DNA from: Spisula solida
Lineage: Eukaryota > Mollusca > Bivalvia > Venerida > Mactridae
Direction of reading: 5' to 3'
NCBI GenBank assembly: GCA_947247005.1
Contig: OX365944.1
Span: forward strand, 5,468,501 to 5,532,500
Length of the DNA: 64,000 bases
How positions within the stretch are numbered: position 1 is the first letter of the stretch; every line of letters begins with the position of its first letter. The notes beneath the pieces are model-generated. The model searched no databases. It had not been told where the DNA came from and saw only the letters and a list, made by a program, of their open reading frames with translations. Position numbers and translations under genes: made by a program. Shown here piece by piece: positions 33,226 through 47,200 of this stretch.

Positions 33226-35194
33226 TATGAAAGCAAATGCAAAATTAACAAAAATCAACTGTTTAATTATTCTTATAGAAGGTTCAAGAACCAGGTTAAT
33301 TTGTTTGCACTATACTAACAGATAAATAGAAAGTCTGATGAGATTGTAAGTCCAGCAGATCTAAAGTTATATTATAAATTTATAATGCAGAATCAAATAA
33401 ACCTGGAATGATGATGGATGTGCATATTGTATATATTTGTATAATAACATGATTCTCACAATAGATTAAGCCTATATAATTACATTTATATATAAATAAA
33501 CAAATATCAAACACAATGCTGAACTGTCTAACTTCAACTAACAACCAAAAAATCTAGGACGGACGAAAGTAAATAATAAAATATCATATAAGTGAGAAAA
33601 GTCGTAAAAAAATTAATTTAAATACATTGATGAACAGTTATAATACATGACTGTATATCTACATATCTACAAACTGTGGATTAATCATATAATGTTAATA
33701 TCTAGATTTAATTCCCATAACAACAAATTGGAAGAATTCTGTAAAAATTCATATAAATAAATCCACCTTTTTAACTAAGGCCAAACATAAAATACTCTTT
33801 GTTTCCCCTTCCACGGACCACCATGTCATTTAGGGTTTAACCATTTGGTCAGAAGGTAGGTAGGAAAAATAATTATACAGTTTTTTTACAATAGTAACAA
33901 CCGACAACTTTCACTAATTTCATCATTTTTTTCCATTTTCTCAGTATGAGGCCATTTTTAGCCAGGAAAACAAATAATATTTTATTTTGTGTATTTAACA
34001 TACTACAGCAGAATCTTTTAACCAGATAATAGCACAACTAAAGTAAGCAAATAAAAGTATCAGAAATTTTAAGGACAAAATAAATACTTCTGAGTAATAT
34101 ACAAGAAAAATGTGATGAAATGATAATTATATGAAGGATGATCACAAAACTGCTTTAAGTGCATATAAATAATTACTAAGATGAGTCAGTTTTATGGTTG
34201 GCCCTCGGGCTGAAGATTGTACTATTGACCAAATTATTTAATAGGCACGGAAAGTCTTATGAGCAAATTTTCCTCAATGCATGTATTCAAAAATAGTAGA
34301 ATATAAGTTGCTGTATATCAGTCGGGTGATTAAAATCTTAAATCGGCAAAACCTTAATGTTATATAAAAACACAACCAAAGTAAAAAGACTTAACATTAG
34401 CATTGCATGCTTTCATTATATTTACACGTGTCATGATAAATTTACATAGCATTAACACAGGTTCCAACAATCAGATTTGAGTATTATGTCAACTGGAAGC
34501 AATTACTGGGAACTCAAGGTAATTCATTGGCAGACAAGCTACACATGGTTCAAGTTTATATCATACTGTTTGCCTGACATTCCGACATTAAATACATGTA
34601 AATATTAATTTGATATACATTTAAATCTTATGCTGCAAATATAGTCAGTAAACCCTCAATAATAAGACAACCTCAACAAATTAAGACCACACTCTTCAGA
34701 TCTATTTTAACTGTTTGCTCTTTATATAATGTTAAAAATAACATTAAGACCAACTCAATGATGTGGCAAGTTTTGAAGGGTCCCAATGGTGTTACAGTAG
34801 AACTTCGATGCCTCGAACACCCTAGAAACCATGAATAGGTACTTCAGTCCTGATGAAATGATGATGTACAACAGGCCTCGACAAATATTTTATGAAACAC
34901 TTGTCCTGCAATATAGACAAAAGAAAGAAACCCAAAATCTTACTTGTCCTGCTATATAAATAAAGGAAAGAATTTGGAGGACAAGCAGACAGGTAGATTT
35001 ATCGAGGCCTGAACAAGTATGCAATAAATGCCCCGAACAGGTAGATGACTAAAATTTTGTTAGTAGTTTGAGGTATTGAAATTCTTCTGCATTCCTTTTG
35101 AGGTTTTACTATATTATAAAGACGCTGGCTAATCACATCATCTACATGATACCCTGTCTTAATATCATAGGAAATTCCATAAATTCACAGATCC

Positions 35195-35200
35195 TTTATT
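35195..35200 (-). promoter_or_regulatory. AATAAA overlapping the CEP131 stop codon
   Basis: On the - strand the end reads GGG AAA TAA AGG, so an AATAAA hexamer spans the TAA. If used, the 3' UTR would be only about 10-30 nt. Other signals further left could be used instead. Confidence 0.4.
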
Positions 35201-38200
35201 TCCCTAATAATTGTTTTCTCTGTTGTTGAAGAAGGCCTTCTAGATGATCGGCTCGTTTCAATGCTGCCTGGTACTGTTGTTTTAATTGTGTCACAACCTC
35301 TTCTTTCTTAACAATGGCTTGTTTCACACTGTAAATCACATATAGAAACATCAGAATAAGTAGCATGATTTTATGGTATTATAATGATCCTATCATACAC
35401 TTTATTAGTAAGAAACCTCCAATAAATCTTGATTTCCCCGAATAATTAACATATTAACTAGAAGCGATTTGGACAAAAAAACTTGTGTCTCACACAAAGG
35501 GCTATAACTCTGGCAACAATCATCTGAAACTAAACTAGATGGATTTTTTAAATAAATGTGTATGTCTTTCACAAAGGGCTGTAACTCAGGCCATATTAGA
35601 TCTAGTCTGACCTAAAATTCCTTACAAAATGCACTACTAGACTTTGCACAACTGATAGTACCCTTGCTCGTCTGTGAGTGAACATTCTACAAGTAACAAG
35701 GGCAGCCTTGTCAGTATGGACTCCCCTTGTTTCCTCTTGTCAGTCACATTCCACAATTGTATTGACTTTCAAGTTAAAACTTTCATAGTATTTGAGACAA
35801 GAGATGTTTGTAAAACACGTATGCCCCCATGGCAGCCCAATAGTTAGAAATGGTGAAGGTCACAGTGACCTTGACCTTTGACCTACTGACTTCATAAAAA
35901 TTTAGTTTATTTGCAAAATTTGACACTATTTCTATGAACTAAGTCCAAACAAGGGCAGATAACTCCTTAAATATAGGTCACTGAGTTATCTGCCCTTGTC
36001 AGTATGAACTCCCCTTGTGATGGTGAATAACCATGTTGAGTTTCAAGTGGATACCTTTGATAGTCTTTGAGAAAATGACTCTGACAATAAACTTAACCTA
36101 CACACACGCAGACAGTACATAAGCTTATAAGAACACAGTCATAAATATTTACCGTTTATGTACTTCCTCCATTTCCTCATCTTTCTGACGTTTTATTGTT
36201 TCAATGTCTTCTTTAGATTTATCAAGTTCTATTCTCTGTCGTGCTTTCAATTCTGACATCTCGTTTTTAATTCTTTTGTTTTCTTCATCAGTGAACACAA
36301 GGCGATCAGCAAATTCTTGTCGAATAATATCAGACACCCTATCACGTTCTTTATGCATCTTGTCTGTTAACTATAGGACAAAGAAAGGTTTATTAGTTTC
36401 TTAGCCCCTTCTATTAAGTAACAGTTGACTCCTTTGCCAAATATAATTCTATGGTCATTTGTTTCAGTTGGAGCTTTCCCATTTGCAAATGTGGTTTCCA
36501 AGACTCTCAACACATGGCTATTTGAGAGTCCATGATAAGCTTTAGGTTTTAACATTTTAAGTGTTCAATATTCATTTACTTATTTTAAGCCGATTTTTTT
36601 GACAAAAATATTAATGCATAGGTGAAGTAGAAATGAGATCAATATAATACTTGTACACACCTTTTGTAATTCTTTGATTTCTTGTTCTTTTTGTCTCATC
36701 TGTACTTTAAGGCATTCATTCTCTCCTTGAACTTCTGTTAAACGAGCCTAGAATATTGGAAACATAAAATAAATTGTGTATTTACTGTAAAATCATTAAT
36801 ACTCATGGGGGATTAAATTTCGTGGATTTCGTGGATGACCTCAACCACGAAATCAAATCACAACGAATAATTTTACCAACTAATATGTAAATTGACAAAG
36901 TGCAAATTTACCGCGGCCGCCATTTTTTACAGAGTTCGTTTTTCCCGTATATTAGTCTAAGATTTTTAAAGTTTACTTACAGCATAAACCATAATTATTT
37001 TTTCTCAGACTGTCCATTCATTACCAGATCAAAGCATATTACATTTCCAATTAATAAGATTTAATATTTTTCTAAATTGTGACTTCATAAACACAACTAA
37101 CAGAATTCGTAGTTTAAACTGCGTATGTCCTAATATCTGGGTTTAACCAGCTTCCACTAGTTGTACGTACAGGTAAACTTACACAGTACCACTATGTCTA
37201 TTTTTAGACGTGTCAAGTGCGGTAGTCAATTTTAGCTTGACCAAAGTGTTTAACACAAATTATAAATTACATGCGCGAACATGTAAACAGCAGAGTAGAA
37301 AAGATGACACTTGTGGATTATATAAAAGCTCTGCGAGTCGCAAGTGTCGCCTGACAAAATGCAAATTTGTCATGGAAAACTATCCAGTATTGGGCTACAT
37401 ATCAGACTCACAAGAGCTCTCTAGTCATCTGAACTAAAAACGACAAAGCGATGCTCTGGACAAAAAAATGTCCTGATAAAATCAATCTGAAGGGAGTTAT
37501 GATTCTTGCGCACTGCACTTCATGTCACAGCAAAGAAACATGCATTCCTATTTTTGAGTCATTAATAGTTATGGTGACAAAGTTATGCCACGGACAAGAA
37601 ATGCTTATAAAATCAATCAAAGGGAAAAAATTGAAAAATGGCACAAGGTAGATTTACGGTTCTTGTGTACTGCACTTGGACTTTTGGTAAGAAACATGCA
37701 TACCAAGTTTCAAGTCATTCAACCTCATAGTGACAAAGTTATCCTCCGGACAAGAAATGCTCAAATTAAATCAATCTAAGGGAAATAATTAAAAAACAAT
37801 GCAAGGCACAGTTATGGTTCTTGCGCACTGCATTTCTGCTTATTGCAAGAAACATACATACAAAATCTTGAGTCATTTGAACTTAAGGTGACCAAGTTAT
37901 GCTCTGGACAAGAAATGCTCTAATAAAATCAATCAAAGGGAAATAATTCAAAAACTATGACAGGTAGAGTTATGGTTCTTGCGCACTGCACTCCGGCTTA
38001 TTGCAAGAAACATGCATACCAAATCTAGAGTCATTTGAACGTAAGGTGACAAAGTTATGCTCCGGACAAGAAATGCTCTAATAAAATCAATCAAAGGGAA
38101 ATAATTCAAAAACTATGACAGGTAGAGTTATGGTCCTTGTGCACTGCACTCCGGCTTATTGCAAGAAACATGCATACCAATTCTTGACTCATTTGAACTT

Positions 38201-41200
38201 AAGGTGACAAAGTTATGCTCCGGACAAGCAATTTGTGACGCCGCCGCCGCCGCCGCCGCCGCCGCCAAAGTAACACCTATATGTCGCCTTTTCAGGGGAC
38301 ACAAAAATGGATTGTTAGGTAATCGTCATATCGTACATATTGTGTCATCAGACATTGAAATAAACAGTTTGTCATAATAGTATAATTATCACTACTGTAT
38401 TATGTATAATTGGAGGGTTTATGCATTAATCCATATTTGCTTGTCAGTTCATAAAGAGACTTATATTAACAATATTACCACGGAGGTTTATAAAATTAAC
38501 GTGCGTAATATTACTTATTAGCATTGATTGATGTTTCAAAATAATGGAATTCTGATAATTAGTGCAGATTTTCACCCGATTTTTTTTTATTGAAATACGA
38601 AATCCACGAATGTACGTCCCCACGAAATGGTCTTTTTTACCAATACCACGAAATTTCATCCCAACGAAATTAAATGATTTTACAGTATACCATAAACCAA
38701 TATCTGTCACTACAAAACAAGTTGGCTCCTCCTATGAGTATAAAACAAGTCTGACCTTCCTTCAGTGTTTAAGAAGTCAGAGCAAAATATCACATAATGG
38801 TGATATCGCTGTCTTCTGGATAGAAAGAAATTTCTGAATCAAATGCAAGATTTGGCCAAAATTATGCAAAACTGTGACTATGGCAGCTGTTTGAGCCAGC
38901 CAGTACTTGTTTACCTTCTGTATACTACATGAATATACCAATAGTGATAGGGGCCTGACGTGTGATGTTGTTCTATGCATATAACTGACATTCAATACTC
39001 ATGGGTGATAGTGTTCAGGCATATGCCTGAACGTCAGGTTTTTGAGTGTACCAAAAAGTATTGTTTTTCTTTATTTTCCTTATATTCTCAATTTTTGAGG
39101 ATTTCAGGTTTTTCGGAATTTCTAATTTTCACCCATAAATACTGTATACATCAAAGACAACACATGGATGTACGTGTTCACTCCCAGCAGGTATAAACAT
39201 TGTTGAATAGTCCGGGAATGATCAGCCACTATGCTTTTAGATGTACGTTTTCCTTAGAAATATAGGATCCATTATGAGTTGTCTTTTGAGATCAACATTT
39301 CTTAAATGAGTCTAGAAAACACAGGTTATTTAGCAAGCTCATGGCGAGTGTAATCATTTGTTTTCGTGACAAGTTTAAGAAATGTTGATCCCAAAGACAA
39401 CGAGTGGTGGATTCTTTTTATCACATAACTATAGTTACCAAGTCAAAACAACGTTAGATATAATATATTTAAGCATAGGATGTTACATTTTTGCGCCCAA
39501 AAGCTTGTGACATCACACATTTGTTATCACATGTGTTGGAGAACATTGTTCCGTCGTTTGTTTTCACAAGGAAGATCACAATCTTTAGGTTATTAAACTA
39601 AAAAAGAACAATTACCTTCATTTCATTGTATTTTTCCATAGCTTGTTTTTCCGACCGTTCTACTTCTCTCATTTCAGATTCGTATTTCTCTCGAACTCTC
39701 CTACAATAACACCATAATGCATCACATATAACAGGCAATGAACTTTACAGTTGTGGCCAATGCCAAAGGAAGAAGATATCATGTATGGGTACATAAAGAA
39801 CACAGGAAAGGAATTCAGATCAGCATTCTAATAATACAATCACAACTAGTAGACACCGTACAGCGGAAATAGCCCCTACTTCCAATGAAAGTAGAAATTG
39901 ATACGCAGTTACTTTCGTTTTTGTCCAAAGTAGGGGGCTATTTTGCTGTATGGTGTCTACCAGTGAACACACACACTGGGTGGCATGGTAATCCCTTTGG
40001 TTAATGCTTTTGACTACGGATTGAGACATCCCTGGTTGGCATTTCAGCAGGGGCACTAGATCATTTTAGAACACTTTTCAGTGTTTCAAACCCTACTAGA
40101 GATAAGATGGTTGGTAACCCAGATGTAATCTCACATGTATCGGTGCCATACATTATACCAGGTTCATTATAGAACTAAGGAGTCTCTTGGGAAAGAACTA
40201 CCACACTAGGATTCCTTGTGTCTCACAAATGTCTCCTCCTGTAAATTCAAAGTTCATTGGACGATCAGGCAGAGAAAAACACAAATAAACATGCACTTAT
40301 GACTGTGTCACTTGATCACAAACAAACAAACAAACACATACCCTGGAGCAAGACCAGACTATGAGTCTATGGTCATACAGACCCTACGGTCATACAGACC
40401 AGTAACTTACTTGATTCTATTTTCGGCCACTCTCTCACAATCTTCACGTTGAGAGGTTGCATCTTCCTCTAACTGTCTTATAACCAGCTCAATCTCTTTG
40501 TTGCGGTCTTTCTTCACGCCATCCTTCAGTTCCCTCTCTCGTTGCATCAGATAGTTCTCTTGTTTCTTCCTGTAGTTCTCCTCCCATGTCTGCTTCTCTA
40601 TCTCTGTACGTTCCTTCAACTCTCGGATTTCAGTCTGCAAGTATAAATAAATAAGTATACACTGGAGGTTTTATAACTTACGTTTACATTAATTTAAGTG
40701 AGTGGGGCAGACAATCTCGGAATCATTTGATATCAGTCTATGCAGTATGTCAGTTATTATTTGCAATGTTTCTATTTACACTACTATTCATGAATAGTTT
40801 CTTACGATTCACAAATACACAAAATAAATATACTTAATTTACTTTCATAGCATGAATACTTTTATAATCATTCAACCTTCAACTGGAAATTCATGAATCT
40901 ACAAATAAATTGGTTACAAATGTACCAATGTTTGAGAAATGAATAACACTCAAATATAAAGTGATTTATTAGTCAGGGATCCTACTGAGACATAATGCGC
41001 AATCCTGAAAACTAATTGCAAATGTGTTTTGGGTGCCATTAGCACACATCCCTACACCTTAACTAGCTAATTTCAAATATTGTTTTGTGTTTAAAATTCA
41101 GATTATGGAACTTCAAATGATCATAACTTCATCAATGCTTTGATTGTTTTCATCAAGTAACTTTTATTTTGTGCAGAAACGATAATTCTTTCTAATGCAG

Positions 41201-44200
41201 CAAATCTGGAAATCAATCCGGATTTCCGGATAATTCCGAAATTGTAGGAGCCCTGACCGATATATTTGTACTTACAGCATGTCTGTTTTCTTGTTCCTCT
41301 CTAGCTCTATCAAACTCTGTCTTCATGGCATCCAGTGCATAGGTATGTTTATCTTGTAACTGATGTTGAAGTTTATCAAGATCGGTCCTCTGTCGGGATG
41401 CTTGTTGCGCTAGACGATCTTTCTCTTCTTGTATCTCAGACAACAATCGACGTCGCTGTTGCTGGTAGGCATCCTCTTCTTGTTGCACTTGTTTCTCGTA
41501 TCTATAATACACAACTTATCTTATGAGGCAATTCTCAAGGTTCTAGGAACAGGGAGACCCCAAATATCTTGATCAACATCCCTGGATATCAACCTGAAAA
41601 AGCTATGGATGTCATGGGGAGAAGCTAAAGCAAAGGCCACTGACTGAACAAAGCTGTGGAGAACTGTAGTGAAATCAACATTGTTGTCATTTTTTCATGG
41701 AAGGGTATGACCTGCTGCGATGTTGGGATATAGTCCTCTTCTAACAGATTTTTATTTCCTCTATATATTTTGTGGTTCTCAAATGTGTATAAGGCCTATT
41801 TTGATAAATAATCTGAGACTTTCAACATTTCTTTATTTTACATACATACAGAATATTACATCATATTAACCCATAACTCCATAGACACATAATACAGTTT
41901 AATACTTGCAGTATCAATATGAATCAATTTACATATAATACTTCACATTATTTTATACTATCTGACAATGTCAATTCTCAATAGTTACCATAAACTGATC
42001 ATATTCTGTTCTCTAAAATTATAATAACAGAAACACTAAAAATTGTATTGGTTGGTTAAGTGACAATAAAATATACTTTTAATCAAATACAATCTCGAAT
42101 ACAATAAATAAAATAAATAATAACAAAATTACAGACCAATACTAATTCAATAGGAAATTATAATGGTAAATTAAGTGACCTTTAAAAATATATCTAAATA
42201 TGATTAAGATAAAAAAAGATCTACAGATAGCAATTATTCCTGATGTAATCAATAATATCAGTACAATTATCAATTTAAATATTGATTTAGCTGATTGATT
42301 ATATACACATACATCAATTTACACCTATAATTACAAAATTATGCCCCTAATTTACACCTAATTCAGTGATAAGTGCTTTCAATCACAGTCTTTTATCAAT
42401 AAATATCTTAAACAACATGTGTTGAAAAGTGTGTATATAATCAGCTGATATTTCTTTAACTATCAGTACTCCAAACACAGTAAGCAAGACAAGAGATAAA
42501 GTTGTGTTCTGTTCTGTTCAGTTCTGGCAAGAAAAGAAGCTTCAGTTACCAAACTGTGGTACAAACGTAACGAAAAACAAATATAATATTTTACTAGAAA
42601 GCTTCATCACATCATGGATACAGGAATAGAGCAGCTTATGGTTTTCAATAGAAAAGTAGAAAGACAAATTACATATTTAGGTAAGTCAAATGTTCACAAA
42701 TACTGAATTCCTAATGAATGATTAATATTAAATGTTCATTTTTGTTGTTTTTATCACTTTATGCTCTGCTAATTTTAACTACCTTATTTAGTTGCCTCGC
42801 AGACAGATCACTTTAGGAATAAAATATATAGTACAGGCAATTATGTTTTAGTTTGTTGTCATTTCAGTATATTTATTTCTTCAGAGGTTTAGTTTATACT
42901 ATTTTATGTAAGGTCGATCGTGAAACAAGTTTTTCCAACTTATATTAATCCCTCTCGACACCTCACTCCTGATGTTATCCATCGCAACGAGGGTATGAGA
43001 GAAGAGAAGCCAGTTTCCCTTTTACACTGAGCGTCTAGCAAGGGAATTGTTGGTACTATTTTCATTTCATCTCTGGTATTAATGTGGCCTGGGATAGAAC
43101 CCGAGACCTTCTGCACTCAAAGTGGTACAGGCAATAACGTTACAGTTTGTTTTCATTGTTCCTTTAAAGATAAACAGACAAAATTCATGTATTATTCATA
43201 AGAGAATGATGGCCGCCTACCTTCATAAGAATATAGATATCAGCTTTTCTAGTTAAACTCGGCTCTGGGGTGGTATTAAATATCAATCTTAATTAATTAG
43301 AAAATAAGGATAGCCAATTATACTGCCAGTTATATTGCCTGTTACTGAGCAAGTTTAATATCATCATTATGGTGTAATCCGATTGGTTGTCCTTATCCCT
43401 AAGTCAAGTAAGATCAATATTGAATACCAACCCTGAAGATACTTACTTAGAGAAATATTTGGTTTATTGTCATTACAATATCCTCATTACATTACAGAGA
43501 ACAACATGAACAGATTAAGTCAGAAACTATTTAGTTCAGACAACATTGGTGTACAACATCGGATACTACTTGAATTGTCAGTGACAGAAGGTGTACAAAC
43601 AATGTTCACTCACTATCACAACAAAACACAACAAAAGGTGAGTTACATCTATACAAAAATGTTATTATTCTTCCATGTACTCAGCTGGATTTTTGATGAG
43701 TGTGATTAGCTCATTTTAAAAATAATCTATCATAGAGCAAATTAGTTTGTACAAACTTATTTTAGGTCGATTGTGAAACTAGTTTTTCCAACTTAAATTA
43801 ATCCCTTTGACACCTCAATTCTGATTCATTCCTGTTATCCATTGCCACAAGGCCATGAAAGAAAGACACCATCATCCTTTTTATATTAAGTATCTAGCAA
43901 TGGAATTGCTGGAACCATTTTTATTTCATCTCTAGATTGACGTGGCCTGGAAGCAAACCTGAGGCAGGATTCAAAACCTTTGACCTCCTTTAATAATAGC
44001 CAAAATGTCACAAAATACACAAAACAATCAAACTTGGCTTTTTTTTTGGCAATTCCAAGGACTGATCAAATAAAAACTAATGGTGTTCACATAATATGTC
44101 CCGCTTTTACAGGCGTATACAAACTCGGTCATTGATATTGTAAGCTGTATAAATAGCATTTCATACTTCAGCTCAGAAAAAAGGAACTGTGAAACAATTG

Positions 44201-47200
44201 AAATTGTTTTTAAAAGTACTTTTTTTAAAAACTTAAGTTTTGTATAATAAGCCTTGCTTAGTATGTATATATATCTAATAGACTGTATAATGATGTTACA
44301 GGTTGAAGAGAAGTCGAATTTACCGACAACAGATGACAACAATGTAGAACTTCTATCACAATCATCATCATCACTATCATCATCAACATCACCGTCACTA
44401 ACATCATCATCAGTACCAGATAACCGATCCAGAATAGACAAAGCAGCTACCATATGGACTCATTCATTTAGTGAATATTATAGAAACTCATAACCATACT
44501 AGAATTGACTGAAATATGATGCATGTGTTTAATGTGTAAATGCTTATAGGTGCTATTGTGTAGGATATATGTGCTGTATTGTGACTAAATTATCTAATAA
44601 AGAAATATGACTTACAAACTCATTATTATTTAATTTCTCTACCTTTTTACTGTTTTGCTGCTAATTTCATAATTATGCTCAATATTAAGAACAACTTCGT
44701 ATCAAGACAGGCCAGTTTTCAAGGGTACTCAGCTGAAGGTTGGTCTTAATGTTATGGTTTTAACAGTCTTTGTGAAACAAATTCAATGCATGCCATGTTT
44801 CCCAGACCACTTTGTGTGAGATCGTTGATGGAAATGCATCAGATTTCATTAAAATGCGTGAGATTTTCCTTTGCTGAAACTGTAAATTTAAATTATTGAA
44901 GTTTATATGCAGTTTTCACGCATTTTACTTTTATGACAATATCATGCATGCTTAATGAAGCAATTTAAACTAATATTTGTGATCATTTTTATAATTTTAA
45001 CAAAAACTGTCAGGGTCCAGTGTGTCCAAGAAATGCGAAAGATTTGATCAATTGGCCTCTGATCGTGCATGAGTAAAGTCTCAAATGGATGAGACTCATG
45101 CATGATGCAGGAGATCAGGCATGAATAGCCACAAACCTTTGTTTAGCAAGTTCCCTTTCTCTAGCACATGCAGCTTCCTTCTCACCCGCTAACTGATCAC
45201 GTAATTCTTCCGTCATTCTAACATATTTCTGTGCAGCTCTCTCATCAGATTCTAGTAACTCTGCCTCATGTATCTGTTTGATCTTCTTTAATTCTGACTT
45301 ATGTTTAGCAATAAGACGTTGTATCTCAGGTTCCAAACCTTTCACAGTCATTTCCTGAAATCAAATATAAAATAGAGTAAGAATATAAATGACAAAATTT
45401 AACATCTACTTTCAGACATGAGTCAATTCAGCAAACTGTACATAATAAGTATAACACCCGATCACTGAGTCACAAGATCGCTGTCAAACTAGAGCTGCCA
45501 TTGATAGAAGCGATATTGATGTATCGACTATATGTTTTAGCCGACTGATATTCGATTCACTTTTTGAAAGATCGATACATGGATAACTGAATGGAACCAC
45601 ACAACATCCTCATTTTCCTTCATAAAACATTTCTTTGTTAAAATGGAAGATCACAAATTCTCGAAATTGGTCATGTCTAAACTCAAACCAAATGTGCTAT
45701 TTTCAAAAGCTGAATCTATACCCAACATATACACTGTGTAGAATGGCTAAATAAGTGCATCATGACTGATGGGCCTGTTTCTTGTGCGTCTATATGTGTA
45801 AATCGATATATTGATGATACTTGTCTTCCGATATGCCTAAAGTCAAATCAATGACAGCTCTATGTTAAACACTGTGCCAAAGGCAGCCACAGCACATTAA
45901 CCATTGACTCTCTCAGGTACCCATACCCATTCATGCATCTGGGTAAAGTGGAGCATTGTCGGTTAATCTTAGTTCTTACTCAGAGAAATTAACATCAAAG
46001 CTCTTACCTTTATTTTCTTCGTCTTTTCTTCAATCCATTTCTCCCTGCGTAATTTTTCTGCTGCTTCGTGCATGTCTTTCAATTTCTGCATATCTATATT
46101 ATGTCTGTGGGACAAGAGTTATAACATATATCACTGATATATAGTCTGAATTAATTAACCTTGTCCAAACCTTTATGCATGAAGACAGAGAGAAGATTCT
46201 TACAAGAGCAAAAGTTAATAAAAATTTTGAAAATCCTGAAATCTTAAAAAATTGTCTATTTTCATTTTCATGTTGAAACACAGCATAAAACTTTGTGTAA
46301 CAAACTGCTTACATGACCAAAATCTGTTTGTTGAGTTCAACAATCATGTTTAAATCTTTGAATTTAAACAAGCAAACAAAAACCAAGTGGCCATTTATTA
46401 TCAAAATACATTATCTTGCAAGCTTAAAATACTCACTTGTCTGTAGTGGATTTGAATCTGTCTTGATATTTTTTATCTACTTGTTTTAATTCCTTTACTA
46501 AAGTTTCACATTTTTCACTGAGATTCTTCTTGTCATCAATCAACTACAAGGTAACAGATTGTCATTAGGAAGGTAGCAAAACAAACATCAATCTCATTAA
46601 AATCAGATCCTAACATTTGCTCCATTCCTTTACGCTGTTAAGAGATCTGACTACACTCCATAAGAGGTCATGTTCAAATGACCTCTCTGGCAGACAATGA
46701 CGTCACGTAGCCTCAGCAGTGTTTAACCGCACTTTCAAATTTGTGAAAGAAGCGATTTGACTGGATAAAGTAAAGTTCACATCGACATGACCCCATACAG
46801 AGTGTCGCCAGATCTTATATCAGCGTAAAGTAGTGAAGCATAATAAGAGTATGATTTTAATGAGATTGAACAAACATGTACGGCTACTTGTATGTGTAGC
46901 TACCTGAACATGACTGTACACATACTCAAATTGCTTGCACATAGTTGATGACTTTTCAAATTTTGGGAAAGACAGACAAGGCGAAATCTGTACGTCCCGG
47001 GCCGGGGCAAACAAGTGCTGTTTTGTGGGTCATGAATTCATGGATAACATAACACAGTTGTGGTCTTTAAGATTTTGGGAAAGAAGGACAAGGCAAAATC
47101 TATATGCCCCGAAAATAAATTGGTGGGAGCAAACAAACTTAGTGCTATTTTGTGGGTCATAAATTCATGGAATACTAAACACAGTTGATGCCTTTAGGAG

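Larger units (their letters stand above)
26330..35195. other. Intergenic spacer and probable 3' UTR, no gene recognised
   Basis: Between the membrane-protein gene and the convergent CEP131 stop. No frame shows family motifs or plausible exon chains. It contains an AATAAA at 26575-26580 and the repeats at 27331-27588, 30505-30780, 31799-32410 and 33105-33225. The rest is AT-rich sequence in which I see nothing specific. Confidence 0.6.

Noticed and set aside
37441..38235. CRISPR-like array
   Set aside because: Units of about 157 bp are wholly repeated with no unique spacers, in a eukaryotic intron. Ordinary tandem repeat.
38239..38266. Poly-alanine coding tract
   Set aside because: A GCC microsatellite inside a repeat array in a CEP131 intron; no exon around it.
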